A stretch of DNA of 64,000 nt from Tamarix chinensis (taxonomy: Eukaryota; Streptophyta; Magnoliopsida; Caryophyllales; Tamaricaceae): NCBI GenBank assembly GCA_030549775.1, contig CM060178.1, positions 69,554,896-69,618,895 on the forward strand, written 5' to 3'. The notes beneath the pieces were generated by a model, which ran no database searches, was not told the origin of the DNA, and saw only the letters and a program-made list of their open reading frames with translations. Positions 1 through 11,882 of the stretch are shown in pieces. Within the stretch, counting starts at the first letter, position 1. Each line of letters starts with the position of its first letter. Made by a program: the position numbers and the translations under genes.

Positions 1-21
1 TCTACTTCATTTCAGTTAAAG

Positions 22-31
22 ATGGCACAGG

Positions 32-67
<36 letters not shown>

Positions 68-701
68 CTATGAATCTTCATCTCCATTTTTGCATTAACC
101 AATTCTTTTTGATTGCTAAAATCCCCACAAGTAATTCCATATATCTCAAAACTTATATATAATCAAGCTTTTGGGTTTTTGTTTTTGAAAACAGAAAGTG
201 GTTCTAAAGGTGCTTACCATGTCTGATGACAAAACAAAGCAAAAGTCCATTGAAGCCGCTGCTGATATTTATGGTACTTTTTTATTCTTAAAATTATTAT
301 TTTTCCCTCTCTCTCTCATTTTTTTCTCTCTATCATTTATATCAATTATTCAAAAATAAGAAAAACATTTTCAAATAAAAAAGTCTCTTTTTTTTTCCTC
401 TTTATATCTCAAAAGATCGCGCAAGACATAAATCAAATGGGCATTGAGGAGTGAGATTTTGATTGGATGAATTGAATCTGCAGGAGTGGATTCAATAGCT
501 GCGGATCTAAAAGAACAGAAGCTAACGGTGATAGGTATGATGGATCCGGTAGCTGTCGTGAAGAAGCTCAAGAAAGTAGGCAAAGTTGATATTGTATCAG
601 TCGGTCCAGCTAAAGAAGAGAAGAAAGAAGAAAAGAAGGAGGAGAAGAAGGAGGAGAAGAAGGAAGAGAAGAAGGAGGAGAAGAAAGAGGAGAAGAAATA
701 A
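22..701 (+). CDS. HMA-domain (HIPP-like) small protein, three exons
   Basis: Exons are 22-30, 195-273 and 484-701, with GT/AG introns 31-194 and 274-483. They join into a 101-residue protein beginning [12 protein letters not shown]. The beta-alpha-beta-beta-alpha-beta heavy-metal-associated fold covers about residues 1-70, followed by a Lys/Glu tail of EEKK units (residues 75-101). The family (heavy metal-associated isoprenylated plant proteins and their cytoplasmic HMA relatives) normally binds metals through M-x-C-x-x-C. Here that loop reads [10 protein letters not shown] with no cysteine, so metal binding by the usual site is unlikely. There is also no C-terminal CaaX box, so it is not expected to be prenylated. 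Members lacking the cysteines are common in the Pi21-like and HIPP16/HIPP39-like clades, which are linked to stress and pathogen responses; that link is family knowledge, not seen here. The start and both splice junctions keep one frame, and there are no internal stops. A (TA)n run lies in intron 1 at about 41-62. Confidence 0.88.
601..701 (+). repeat. Purine-only GARGAAGAAG-type tract coding the EEKK tail
   Basis: About 90 bases of almost pure purine encode repeated EEKK. The tract is a likely replication-slippage site and creates spurious open frames on both strands. The +1 frame passes through it and runs on to a stop at 853-855, ending in a Tyr/His/Asn-rich stretch. Confidence 0.8.
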
Positions 702-1399
702 ATTAAAAAAGAAAAAAGAAAAAAAAAGCTTGATATATAATATATATAATACATACAGGTACGAAAGATATAATGCTATGAATATGATGAGGCCTTTCTT
801 TTATGATGATCATCATTATTACTATTATTTCGGTGGAAATAATAATCGCTTATAGTTTAGCTATCTGCGTATCTGTCCTGGTTGGCAGTTTTTGCTTGCT
901 TGTATTCTACTACCGCTAGGTTCATTTCCTTTGTCTTTTCTTCTTCCTTTTTATTTAATTGCGCAAAGATCTCAGAATATTGTCATCCATGGAAAAGTTC
1001 ACCATAATTCAAATTCGCATAGATTCTGATGGAATACTACAAATCTCTTCCTTAGCACGTTGTCGGTCCTCTATTCAAATTATAGTAAAGGCAAAAAAAA
1101 AATAGTTGAAAGTCCATTTACATTAAAATATTTAAAGTTACACAATTTATTTGATATTTAGTTATTTTTTTTGGTATCCTAATATACGTGTATATATAGA
1201 GAATAATATATATATATATTTATATATAATTAGATGTACATATTAATATAATTATATGTACATAATATTGTATACTTAAAATTAAATATTTTATAATTAT
1301 TTTAATTTTTATTTAATTAATTTTATTCAAATGGATTACAAAGAAATTTTTTCTAAAAAAAAAATTCATCATAGGCTTGAAAGTTGGGCTAACGTTTTA
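702..1399. other. 3' flank of the HMA gene, no further gene
   Basis: This holds the presumed 3' UTR and AT-rich spacer. A T/A-rich run at about 1140-1330 has many TATA-like words but nothing that marks a promoter of a gene. I see no supported coding region. Confidence 0.5.
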
Positions 1400-1546
1400 G
1401 GCCTGATTTGGAACGTCATCACCCGGCGGTGGGGTTCGTTGTTTTTTATTTACTTAAAATTATTATTGTTTTTTAATCAGATTAGATATAAAATATCCAA
1501 AAAAAGCCAAATAATTGGTTCACAATCTGATGACCAAATTAAGGCC
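1400..1546. mobile_element. Tourist/Harbinger-like MITE candidate
   Basis: The left end GGCCTGATTTGGAACGTCATC resembles the inverse of the right end (GGCCTTAATTTGGTCATC when reversed and complemented). The left end is preceded by TTA, the usual Tourist target site. TTA is not present after the right end, so the call is tentative. Length about 147 bp, no coding capacity. Confidence 0.4.
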
Positions 1547-2714
1547 GCCACACTGAAGATCCCCACGCTTAAATAATCATTATTTATTTATTTCCATTAT
1601 ATTAGTATCATTATTTTGCTTGAACGCGATCATCACGGCTAACTGTAGTTTTGTCTCCCTCTCCCATTCCTTGTACGATGCAAACTGCCAACAAAGTTCC
1701 GGTTGCGTCTGTATTATAATTTTATCTTATTTTGTGGTCCTTTCCTGACGAATTTTCTTTTATGATACATACGTGCATGCCCTGCTGCTTTAGGAGGTGG
1801 GCGGTCGCAATTGGATCTCCGTTGTAATGCACCCATCCACTGAGGTTCGAAAGTGGACCGATCATACGTGTACGATTTTTCCGACCCAAAACTAAAATAA
1901 ATTCCATCGATGGATTCCTTTTCCAGTGACCCGATTGGTTAGAATGAATTTCAACTTGGCACGGAATATTCTAACTTCTCATCATGGGGAGGGCCGTTCC
2001 TTCCGCACAAGATTTCCTGAAAATGACAGCGGCACGGACCGCCATGGCCGCTCAAACATCTTCCTGAGGTCGGAAGAAAGACCAACAACCAAATCTGAAC
2101 CAGCAGGCAATATTTGCACAACAGACAGTATTTGGTACACATCTTTCGAATATGTATAGCTTCCACGACCGCGAGTCTCAATCTCAACTCATAACTCGTC
2201 TAATTTTTGGTCTAATAAATAAGGAATGCTATGGCCGTCCGCTTAACCATGGCTGAGAGGAAGAGGATTGTTAGTTATACGGGCGTGGTGTGAAGGAAAG
2301 GGTGAGCGACCTAGATTCAAGGGCTTTTGGTCCTACTTAATGCTACTCCATTGCAATGCGCGGAAGGAGTCTAGCTTCGACGAAAACTCTGGTACTGCTG
2401 CTCGCGCACGTAACTCAGCTAGCTAGAACAACCTAGCTTTTACGCCGCAGGGAAAATGACGGTGTTGGTTATGACGAAGAGACAGTTAGAGTTGAAACAT
2501 TAAGGTCTTGTTCAATTTAAGAACAGGAAACCAGCAGCCGATAGATACTCTATCATCGCGGCGTGTGCGTGCGTTACGCCTGCTACCACTGAAGACTTTT
2601 GTGATGCCGAATTGGAAACGCATAGGCATGAATTGTGCCCCCGACAAGTGTACACAATTTTCCATACAAGGCCACGAAATACCCCATAAAGGTTTCGTTA
2701 ATTATCATCCCCTA
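1547..2714. other. Unassigned intergenic sequence
   Basis: Mixed-composition DNA with short open frames on both strands that show no recognisable domain, codon bias or splice structure. It may include the decayed 3' part of the gypsy element recognised from 2715 rightwards, but I cannot show integrase here. Confidence 0.4.
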
Positions 2715-2809
2715 AAATACGTAAGCTAACGACATAGATTATTTCCTAGTCATCATAGGACATTAACTTAACAAGCCACGTTTGTAGAAGGTCAGTAACT
2801 ACCTTCTGA
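2715..2809 (-). pseudogene. Ty3/gypsy RNase H C-terminal fragment (left of insertion)
   Basis: The minus strand reads QKVVTDLLQTWLVKLMSYDD, then a stop, then EIIY. This is the gypsy RNase H end, where the family has WL-KLM-YDYEI-Y. It is the direct continuation of the fragment that ends at 4812, after removal of the Harbinger element 2810-4811. No reading frame consistent with integrase follows to the left, so the polyprotein is truncated. Confidence 0.6.
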
Positions 2810-4811
2810 GGTCGTTTGATATCAAGGAAGTAGATAAAGAAAGTATAACTTTCTGGGAAATACAAATATCTTCCTGTTTGGTATAAAAGATGTAAGAAGT
2901 CAAAGGAAAAAACTATTTCTCTTAAAATTCTAAACTACCCGTACATTAAGGAAGTTACTTCCTGAGGTAAAGCTAAGTAAATAATACTTCCTAAGTTATA
3001 AATTACCTAATTATCCTCAACTATCCATAATTTTAGCAAAAATTTCGGCCACTTTTTACCACTTCATCAGCATATACCTATTATACCTCCATATTATGTA
3101 CCTGTTTATTGATTTAAAAAAATAAATTTAGAAATAATTTAGCTTGTGAGATGTTTCAACAGTGGCAGGAGCTTAGAAAAAATTAGTAAAAGTCAAGTTC
3201 TAATTTATTATTTGTATGAGGATGCTTCAATGATGAATTTGCATTATATATTATATTATATATATTTGATTGTTGTTATAAATTTTTTGTTTATGATTAT
3301 TTTTAGTATTGAAAACGAAGCACGATCATGGCATCAAATGCTAGAGGAAGATATTGTGTTAGATGGAGCTCAGAGGAGGATGCTGCCCTTGTTGAAAGTT
3401 TGGTGTATCTTGTACTTGAAGGACGTTGGAAGGCTGAAAATGGTTAATTTAAGCCGGGGGTATCAATTTGAACTAGAGAAGCTTATGCAAGAAAAAATTC
3501 ATGGCTGTCAGATGAAGGCTAAGCCCCACAATGATTCAAGAGTTAAAATTTTAAGGGATAGATATCATGCAATTGCGGAAATGCGTGGACCTAATGCTAG
3601 TGGATTTGGATGGGATGAAAAGAAGAAAATGTATTTCGGTGGAAGATGCCACATTTGCAGAGCGGGTAAAGGTAATATATATGTGTCTATTTGAAATATG
3701 TAACTATTTAATAATATTTCGATACAAAAAAAGTTATTATATAGCAATTTATTAATATTTGTTTCACATTGGATTAGAGTCATCCAAATGCTATCAGGTT
3801 AAATAACAAGTCATTTCCGCATTATGAAGATCTTTCTATTGTTTATGGAAATGATCAAGCTACTGGAGAAGGTGCTCAATGTGTCGCTGATGTGGTTGAT
3901 GAGATCGATAACCATCAACAACAAAATGAGCAAAATGAAACACCATCCCCACCCACAGATGATTGTTCTCATGTTGACACAACCTCAAATAGCAATAAGA
4001 GTAAAAAAGCTAGGACAGAGACCTTGGAAGTTGTCAAGCATATGGAATCACATATGAAACGAATGAGTGATGTGATGGAAGCTGCCAGAGAGCATATTGG
4101 TCTCATCGCTAGTTGCTTTAAACATGAATCTGAGGTGGATAATAGAAGAATGAATGTCTTCTCTGAAGTAAGGAAAGTAGAAGGTTTAACTCCAAATGAG
4201 ATTATGAAAGTTGCAAAAAAAATTATTTCTGATCCTATAGAGGTTGACTACTTCGTTAGTATGGATGAGGATTATCGAAGGACATATATTATTAGTTTAT
4301 TGATTCCGTATGTTTAAAATATTTCTGTCACATTTATTATTATTATTATTATGATTATCTTCAATAAGAAATTTTTTTAGTATTGTATTAGAATTATTTC
4401 ATCATTCTAATTTATGTCATTACATTTATTACTTTTTTACAGTAAGTTTTGATACAAGAGCTACTTTAATAACTTGATGATATTTTTATAATATTATATT
4501 GTTGTCCGTTATAATTGTTTATATTTTTGTAGTAGTAAATAAAGTTTTTATTCATGTAAAAAAAATAGGTAGAAAAAAATAAATGTTGATATTTACTAAT
4601 AAAGGATATTAATGTAATTTTATGCCTACTTCCTAAGTAATAAGAAAATAAACCAAACAAAACAACTAAGGAAGTCATCATACTTCTCAGGAGGTACATA
4701 CACGTAACAAACACAAATAAATGTTTCTTCCAGGGAACTATTTCCCAATATCTAACTTCCCTGGAAGTTGTATTTACTGTGGAAGTAACTGTAAGTATAC
4801 CAAATGACCCC
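2810..4811 (+). mobile_element. Harbinger/PIF-type DNA transposon lacking transposase
   Basis: The left end begins GGTCGTTTGATAT. The right end, reversed, reads GGGGTCATTTGGTAT, giving imperfect terminal inverted repeats. TCTGA occurs immediately outside both ends, so a target duplication of 3-5 bp is possible. The only recognisable gene is a Myb/SANT-like ORF of the kind carried as the second gene of plant PIF/Harbinger elements. No DDE transposase is visible, so the element would depend on another copy. Subterminal AAGGAAGT / ACTTCC words recur at both ends. It interrupts the RNase H of a gypsy element. Confidence 0.7.
3328..4317 (+). pseudogene. Myb/SANT-like DNA-binding protein of the Harbinger element
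   Basis: ATG at 3328 opens a Myb/SANT-like (Myb_DNA-bind_3) domain: W-SSEEDAALVESLVYLVLEG-RWKAENG. Then a stop (TAA at about 3443) and an extra G in a GGGGG run shift the frame. The conserved core KAKPHNDSRVKILRDRYHAI and ASGFGWD follows. A second frame change lies near 3630. A 106-bp intron (3672-3777, GT/AG) then leads into SHPNAIRL and FPHYEDLSIVYGNDQATGEG, a hallmark of this family. The C-terminal 140 residues are open to 4317. In active elements this protein binds DNA and helps the transposase enter the nucleus. With at least three lesions it is not expected to be functional. Confidence 0.75.
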
Positions 4812-5960
4812 TCTGATGGATGAGATGCTTGGGTGGTTGATGGTTTGTCTTAAATTTGAAGTGTCACCTCCTGAGGTAGTACTTCCATTTATCTACTATA
4901 AAATGGAAAGCAATTCCTTGTCATAGATAGACAAACTAACATTCTTGGATAAAAACGCCATATTAATATAGGCCATGGGATGCACATCTTGCATGAGGAA
5001 AACACCCATTCCAGCCATGGAAGCATCACTCTCAGTGATGAACTTCCTAGAAAAATCTAGCAACGCTAGCACAGGGGTTGTAGTGAGGAAAGTTTTGAGC
5101 TTATCAAATGCATCCTGAGCCTTCGTTGACCATCCAAAGGAATCCCTTTTCAACATGTCAGTCAAGGGCTTGCTAAGTACACCATATTGTCTTACAAATC
5201 TTCTATAGTAGCCTATTAAGCTTAGAAACCCCCTAAGTTGAGTAAGAGTGGTGGGTAGTGGCCAGGTTTGGACTACCTCAGATCTTTTCAGGGTCTGTGG
5301 ATACCACATGAATTGAGATAATATGTCCCAGATACTCAATTTGGGTGGCCCCAAACATGCACTTGCTCTCCTTAGCATACACATGGTTCTTGTATATCAA
5401 CACTAGAGTAGACTCAAGATGAAGCAAGTGAGATGGTCAATTTCAACTATAAAATAATATGTTATAAAAAAATCGATATGAACTTCCTCAAGTATGGTCA
5501 AAAGACCTCATTCATCAATGATTGGAAGGTGGATGGTGCATTAGTTAAGCTAAAGGGCATAAAAAAATATTCATAATGCCCTTCATGTATCTTGAAGGTC
5601 ATATTAGGAATATCAATGAGGGCCATGCGTATTTGATGGTACCCTAATTGAAGATCAATTTTGGAAAAGTACTTGGCCCTATGAAGCTCCTTAGTAGATC
5701 CTTGATAACTGGAATGGAAAACTTACTTTTGATGGTCTCCTTGTTGAGGTCTGTGTAATAAATGCATAATCTTTAACTTCCATCTTTCTTCTTAGCTAGG
5801 ACTATAAGGGGGGCTAGTGTTTTGTTGGATGATTCCTACATTCAACATTTCTAGAATAAAAGCCTTGACGACATCCTTTTGGATAGAGAGTACCTATAGG
5901 GTCTTAGATTTATAGGTCCTACACTTAGTTTGAGTGGAATTTGGTGGTCACGCACCCTCT
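4812..5960 (-). pseudogene. Ty3/gypsy reverse transcriptase and RNase H remnant
   Basis: Read on the minus strand from about 5960 downwards. The RT region has [19 protein letters not shown] and, later, the connection motif EYLGHIIS (about 5310-5330). From 5280 to 4896 an open stretch holds the RT/RNase H linker LRGFLSLIGYYRRFVRQYG, FGWSTKAQDAFDKLK and ESDASMAGMGVFLMQD; the family reads TDAS at the first catalytic Asp. It continues through HFKFKTNH-PPKHLIHQR to the Harbinger boundary. There are many stops and frameshifts, so the YxDD box cannot be placed with confidence. Dead copy. Confidence 0.75.
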
Positions 5961-7680
5961 TCGGAGGTAACCCTTATGGAACCTCAAATACCACCAAATA
6001 CTTCTGAAGTAAATTTTATAGCTCCTTCTAAATTATTTTTGTGTTATTTACCAACAAGGGTTTCAAGTTTATCCCCTCTTTAATGCCACCATCATATAAT
6101 TGTAGGACATATAGCTAAGCTCTGTTATGTTTGGAGACCTTGGACAAAGCCTTATCTATCTCTTTGGCTTTGACTCCTTTAGATTTGATTCTCTAAGCAC
6201 CCATTAATACTACCTTGCTATCATCAATCCAAAATTCCACACTCAGGTGGTGGTAAGATAGGGTTATGCATCCCAATGTGCTAAGCCATTGCACTCTTAG
6301 GACCATATCATACCCACCTAAAGGTACCACAATGACATCACTCTAAAATTCATGTTTCCAGATTCTACGAACCATCCCTCTGCACACATAACAACTTTAT
6401 AGGGCTTTGCCATTAGCTACAACTATTGTCAGGAGTTGTGTATGCATAAGGTGACATCCCACCTGTTTATTAGTCTTCAAGTCGAGGAATTCATGAGAAC
6501 TTCCATGTTGATCAACACATTAATGAGCTTCCTTTTAATATACCAAGTAACACGTATGGTAGGGGTGGTATGTATGGTAGGTGGACATACCACTCAAGGA
6601 GTGCACTGATATTTGAGGGGGCTCCTCTATTTTTTCCTCCACCACATCTCCTTCTTCTACCAAGGTCTCCCCTAGCTCTTCCTCGTCATCATCCACCACG
6701 TCCATCACGAATATTTTCCTCTTATTGTAGCAATGGCCAGGGGTAAACTTCTCAGTACACCAAAAACACTCTCGCTTAGTCCTCTTGGCATCCATCTCCA
6801 CTTGAAAGAGGGGTCTCATCTATCTTCCATCAAGAGTCTTATTGGAACTAGAATAGTTGGTAGGTTTTGGATCAGGTCGTGGCATAGACAGTAAGGGTGG
6901 TTTGTGGTAGTTTCTCTAGGTTTGTATTACGACCATTTTTAGCTTAGCTAACTCGTATGCCACTTTAAGCATAGGGGGTTTCAACATTCTCACACTATGT
7001 TGTACTCTAGGCTGCAACCCTCTTAAAAAGCACCTCACAACATATTCTTCAGATAAATTTAGGTGAGTGAGAAGGGAACTAGTAGTTAGCTAGGCTCAAT
7101 CCTTGCTTGACATTGCTTAACTCTGCCAAGGGATTTTCAAATGGTGAAGAGAAGAGACAAGCGGTAAGAGCCTCAACGTACTCCTGCTAGGTGAGATACA
7201 TAGGATGCAGTCTACTTTTTATGTATCCTTGATCCTATTGTAGAGCTAGCCCATCGTGGTGAATGGCAGCAAGGTGCACCTTGCTGTTCTCTGGTGTCTC
7301 ATCAATGGTAACAAAAAAAAATTAGGCCTTATAAATCTACCCCTCTACATTGCCATCGTCAAACTTAGGATTTTGGGGTTGATGTTGTGGCACAGGTGGC
7401 ATGATTTATGGTGGTGGTGGAATTAGTTCAGGAATGGGAAATTTATTATCTGGGTGGTTGGTCTCCAGCATGGGTGAGTTTGTGGAAGGAGAATTGCTAC
7501 TTGAGGATGGGCCAACAACTAGAGTTCGAATATGTGACATGATGGTTTGAAACACCAATGAAATCTCTTATTGTGACTCCTACAAGTGATTTTGGAAGGA
7601 CGTCTTCATCTCCTCCATTGAAGTTTTGAGGTGATCCATTTCTCAATGAAGTTCAGCTTCTCGCATGTTGTTATCCATGG
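5961..7680 (-). pseudogene. Ty3/gypsy gag and protease remnant
   Basis: Minus strand. The N-terminus begins near 7677 as MDNNMREAEL, followed by a degraded capsid region (about 7640-6840). Next comes a nucleocapsid-like knuckle CFWCTEKFTPGHCYNKR (about 6790-6730) in a 94-residue open stretch with an acidic tail, then weak aspartic-protease-like sequence (about 6500-6100). Stops are frequent. The order gag-protease-RT-RNase H, continuing leftwards, is that of Ty3/gypsy. Confidence 0.65.
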
Positions 7681-7682
7681 CA

Positions 7683-7705
7683 GGTTCGTCCTGCTTTGAT
7701 ACTCA
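7683..7705 (-). other. Primer-binding site of the gypsy element
   Basis: Minus strand TGAGTATCAAAGCAGG resembles the plant initiator-tRNA-Met primer site TGGTATCAGAGC. It lies just upstream of gag and directly after the presumed LTR end (CTAATCA). Confidence 0.6.
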
Positions 7706-8180
7706 TGATTAGCAACTTAAGAAATCCAGAAACAAGAATGGAATTCGAAGGTTTTAGCTAATAATATTGGAAATTGACATAAAGAATTGCAAGGGAGAAG
7801 ATAACTTGGTTTTACATAATAATTTCATAAATCATTGCACCAGTAGTTTCATCCTCTCTAACAACTAGAGAGGAAATATTAGGAAGGAGATTAGATACAG
7901 GAGGCTACAAGCTCTACAAGTAGAAATCATCAAAACGCATTACTTAATACCAAAAGGCTTAACTTAAGTAAAATTGCTAAATTGGATTGAAGAGAGCTAC
8001 TAAGTCTTGTATGTTTGCTGAGCTGAGCTTGGGGAGGCTTCACATGGTAAGGGCTTATCAAATTTTTACTATCTGACTTTAGTGACAAAGGGATGTGGTT
8101 TGATAGTCCCTACTCTAAATGAGATAAAACCATCCTGGATACGATCATTTGGTGCAAAGCAATGAGACTTTGAAAATTAA
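7706..8180 (-). repeat. Probable 5' LTR remnant of the gypsy element
   Basis: AT-rich sequence immediately outside the primer-binding site, starting TGATTAGC on the plus strand as an LTR terminus should. No second copy exists in the window because the 3' part of the element is lost, so the outer limit is a guess. Confidence 0.4.
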
Positions 8181-8589
8181 GGAATAATGATAAATGTTAA
8201 ATTAAAGAGTAATAATTTATTTATTTATTTATTTTTATTATCATGTTTGGTATATAATGAAAATAACTTATAATAAAATTTTGGTGTGTTTGGTATGTGA
8301 GAATGAGATTGAAAATAAAATAATTAATTTATCAAATTATTATTTTTAAATTTATAATATTTCTCTTTAGGGTTATGCCGAGAATTATTTTAAGATTATT
8401 TTATTATTTTAAGATTTTTTTATATAATTTCCTATAATATCCAAATGTGAATTACAAAATTTTCCTAAAAACAAATCTTGAAGAGTAGAATATTTTTTAT
8501 TCACATTCTCCTTAAATAAATATACAATTTTTTTTTCTATTCTCATTTTCAATTCTTTGTTCCCGCTAACAAAACATTCTTTTTTTTAT
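8181..8589. other. AT-rich segment, possible MITE 8289-8573
   Basis: TGTTTGGTATGTGAGAATGA near 8289 and, reversed from 8573, TGTTTTGTTAGC followed by TTGAAAATGAGAAT share short words, as MITE ends do. I could not define a target duplication. No gene. Confidence 0.3.
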
Positions 8590-9400
8590 AGATGCCTTAT
8601 CCAGCTTACTCTTAGAAAAACCCTTGTGCCATGGATAGCGCTTGTCGGATGAATTGATTTCCACAAGCATGCATTGGTATTTAGAAGCTCTCTAAGCTCT
8701 TCCATTCCCATCTGTGATATGACTCAGCTACCCCTTATCCCCGTAATCAACCACCTTAATGAAATTCCTAATAATTAAGCTAGGTATACTATGATTACTC
8801 TAGAATTCAAGCAACTCGTTCCACAAGCATAACGCTCTTCGTTGTCACAAGGGACATACACATTCACAAGAAAACATTGAAAATCATTACTTGTGAAGGA
8901 GTCACTAAATCCTACCCACGGTCTCCTCTTTATCGAGTTTGTAACCCGAAGTTTTGAAATGTCTCAACCTAAAATTTTGCCACTAGAGTTGCCTACTGCG
9001 CTATTCACTTCCTATCGTGTGTCTGGGGTTTTCCAAACTTTCCTCCACTTTGACTTGCCGGGATATGAAATTTTTGATTCCTATAGAAACACAAACTAAG
9101 GTGTGTGTTTTTGAATGATCAAGCTGAGCAACGATCTCTTGCCTGTGGTCCCCAAACCCTTGATATTCCATTAAACCATTGTAATTGCGGCCTATGATCA
9201 GGCTCCCACTGCGGCGCAACCACTTCCACTCGCAGGGGGTCATCAACTAGTTTTTCTTTACCATTAAGATATCCCAAACTCACCCCCATATGAACTTTCT
9301 CGTGTTTGCCAACCTGGAACCCAAGCTAGGCATCTGCCCTCTTCACCAGAGATGGTCAACATTCATTTCAGACCAAAAATGTAAGTTGAATTAAACTGTT
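8590..9400 (-). pseudogene. Plant L1 LINE endonuclease remnant
   Basis: Minus strand. An NVYVPCDNEERYA stretch near 8870-8830 matches the endonuclease VNVYGPC motif. A degraded GDFN-like RNFIKVVDYGDKG follows near 8760-8720. KRYPWHKGFSKSKLDK near 8640-8600 matches the family K-TW-RG-SKSRLDR. Several stops and frameshifts interrupt it. Reverse transcriptase, expected to the left, is absent, so the copy is truncated. ORF1 of what looks like the same element lies to the right. Confidence 0.6.
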
Positions 9401-9619
9401 ATTTTAGGAGTTAGTATGAAAATGAACGGATTGTATCAGTTTCCAATCTTAAAATAAAATAATTTCATTCTTATTATCTGTGCTAATCTTTCGATCTAAC
9501 CTAAAAATTTATTAATATTTTACCTTAAAAATTCATGTTTTAAATAAATAATACATACAATTTATAGATTTCAATCCTAACCACTCCAACACTTGTTATT
9601 CCGTCATATCCCCAGTCTC

Positions 9620-10313
9620 CATTTCAAATAATTCTAGTCCTTAATTGAATTTTGGTCCAATCCAATTTAAAAACGATGCACACCCCTACCCTACTCCATA
9701 ATATCAATCACCGCCACTTCATTTCGCACCCTTCTTTTTTTCGCCCTCCGTATTCCGCTCATGAGGATCTGAGTTTTTGCAACCCTCTGCCGTAATTCTC
9801 TCCTGTTGAATGTGTGGTGGAATGTACTCCTCAAACCCTCGTGGCACTGACGGGCCAGACGATTCAGACTTGTCTGGACCGATATAAGTAACTCCCTCTC
9901 CATTGCCTGACCCATTCGAGGAAATATATGCTTCTTTTTGTCGGTGCGGCTCGAATGACAATTGACCCTAGATCTTGACGAGGCCAAGCCTCGATATGCA
10001 CACCTTTGGGCTTCTCCACTCGTGGGCCTCGTGGCTCAATAAGTCAATAACTGCCAAAATAGACTCGCTTTCGCCAACCACTGAAGTCTCTGAGGATAAC
10101 ACCATTCATAAATTATCAAATCATGGGTCCCTATACGTTGTTTCCTAATCCCCTCGAGCTCCTCACCATTTTTTTTAATTTGCCCGCGATATTACTTTAG
10201 CCTGTACCATCAGAAGTTCCGCCTCTCCCTTAATTGGTAGATTTTCTCGGCCCCAGTCATCATTAGTCGTCACATGAGGATTCGCCCGCCAATCAAACTC
10301 TCCTCGGAATGAG
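9620..10313 (-). pseudogene. LINE ORF1 C-terminal/linker remnant
   Basis: Two overlapping minus frames (9691-9987 and 9719-9961) stay open. The second reads as a polar linker (SNGSGNGEGVTYIGPDKSE, VPRGFEEYIPPHI) of the kind between the CCHC region of LINE ORF1 and the endonuclease. Its position between DUF4283-like sequence (right) and endonuclease (left) is the main evidence. No intact domain. Confidence 0.4.
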
Positions 10314-11874
10314 CAGTCAAAAGTTAATTATTCGAGTTCAACCTGTTGAATTTAATATGATCCGATAAAATTTTAAAAGTTTAATAATTTGATCCGATTT
10401 AAATTTGATCAGATACTGACATGATCCGACACTGATCTAATGATAATAAATTTTATTCGGACCCATTTCAATCCGATACCAATCCATAATTCTTCATAGA
10501 TTAGACATTATAATTTATGATAATAATAAAAAATTACACATATTTTATTATTTATTTAAAACTTTTAAAAATATAGTGTTTTATAAATTATACTTATTTT
10601 TCATACATTTATCCTAGACATTCTTATTTATTAATGATATCCTAATGAATTTTTTCACACAATAATACAACATTAAGAAGTCATAATAATAATTTAATAA
10701 ACAAATAATAATTAATAACATATTTTTAATTACATGTTTATGTGAAATCAAACTTAATACCTGCGAGGTTAATAGGTTGGAGAAATTTTGATGGTAAAAG
10801 GTGTATATTAGATAATTTTTTAATATCTTTTATTTTCTTTACCTAACTAATTTTTACAAATTCACAACTTGTAAGCATACACATGTCCTATAATATCAAA
10901 TGAATTTATACACATAATCATTAATATTATTCAACTAGCAAATTATTAATTTATTATATTATATATTATATATTATTACTTATGATGTAAAATAAATTTT
11001 TTTTCTCTGATTCTATTATCTATGATAAGTTAGCAACTAAAAAATAGCAACTTGTTATTCAAATCATTTTGATCATTACTCCATGTTTTTATATAAAATA
11101 AAATAAAATAAAATATTGTATGTATTAGCAAACTCATTTAACTTGATAAATGATAATATCTTCTGAAATTTTCCACCATCTTCCTTAATAAATAAGATAT
11201 ATTATTGACAAATTAAAAACCAAAATAAGATATGACTGTCTCTAATATTTACAATGTAATAAATGATAATTATACATTGTATAGTCATATTATGATCACC
11301 TTTATTTTATAAAATTATATATTTTAAGTAATCAGATAAATGATAAATATATTTGTTAGATTGAAACATAAAATATTTTTTATAGTTAAAATATATAAAT
11401 ATATTTATTATTTACTTGTAAAAATAAAGCGTATCTAATATTCTTATTTCATTTATCTATACTAGCAATTTTTTAATTGTCTTTGTCTCTAATAATTATA
11501 ATATAATAAATGATAATTACCCGAACCTAAATTTGACTCAACCCATCAACACTTAACCCGACCCGATCCATTAAGTCAACCCAAAAAAATTCGAACCCAA
11601 CGGGACCAACCCTTCAAATTGTACGAAATGACACAAACGGACCTAACCTACCCAGTCAATTTAACAAGAAAATGATTCACACCCAACCCGACCCTATTAG
11701 TTAAGTTAAACTGAAATGACTTGAACCTGAGTTTGCTTAATTCAAACCCGATCCAACTCAGTAAATTAACCTGAAATGACCTGAAACCGACCCAACCCAA
11801 AAAATACAATGATCCGAACTCGAAATTACCCGACCTGCTACGACCTGACTCACTCGATCCGATTGCCACCTCTA
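10314..11874. mobile_element. Non-autonomous hAT-type element with 8-bp target duplication
   Basis: GGAATGAG lies directly outside both ends (10306-10313 and 11875-11882), a perfect 8-bp duplication as hAT elements make. The right end reversed is TAGAGGTGGCAATCGG; the left end CAGTCAAAAGTTAATT matches it only partly. Subterminal regions are rich in GATCCGA / ACCCGACC words, and the core is very AT-rich. No transposase is seen. Related sequences occur near 38755-38970 and 60395-60680. It splits a LINE ORF1. Confidence 0.65.
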
Positions 11875-11882
11875 GGAATGAG

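Noticed and set aside
371..754. 127-codon minus-strand frame rich in Ser and Phe
   Set aside because: Shadow of the purine tract and third exon of the HMA gene.
1926..2729. Short frames on both strands in mixed-composition DNA
   Set aside because: No family signature. Searched for gypsy integrase motifs to the left of the RNase H fragment and found none.
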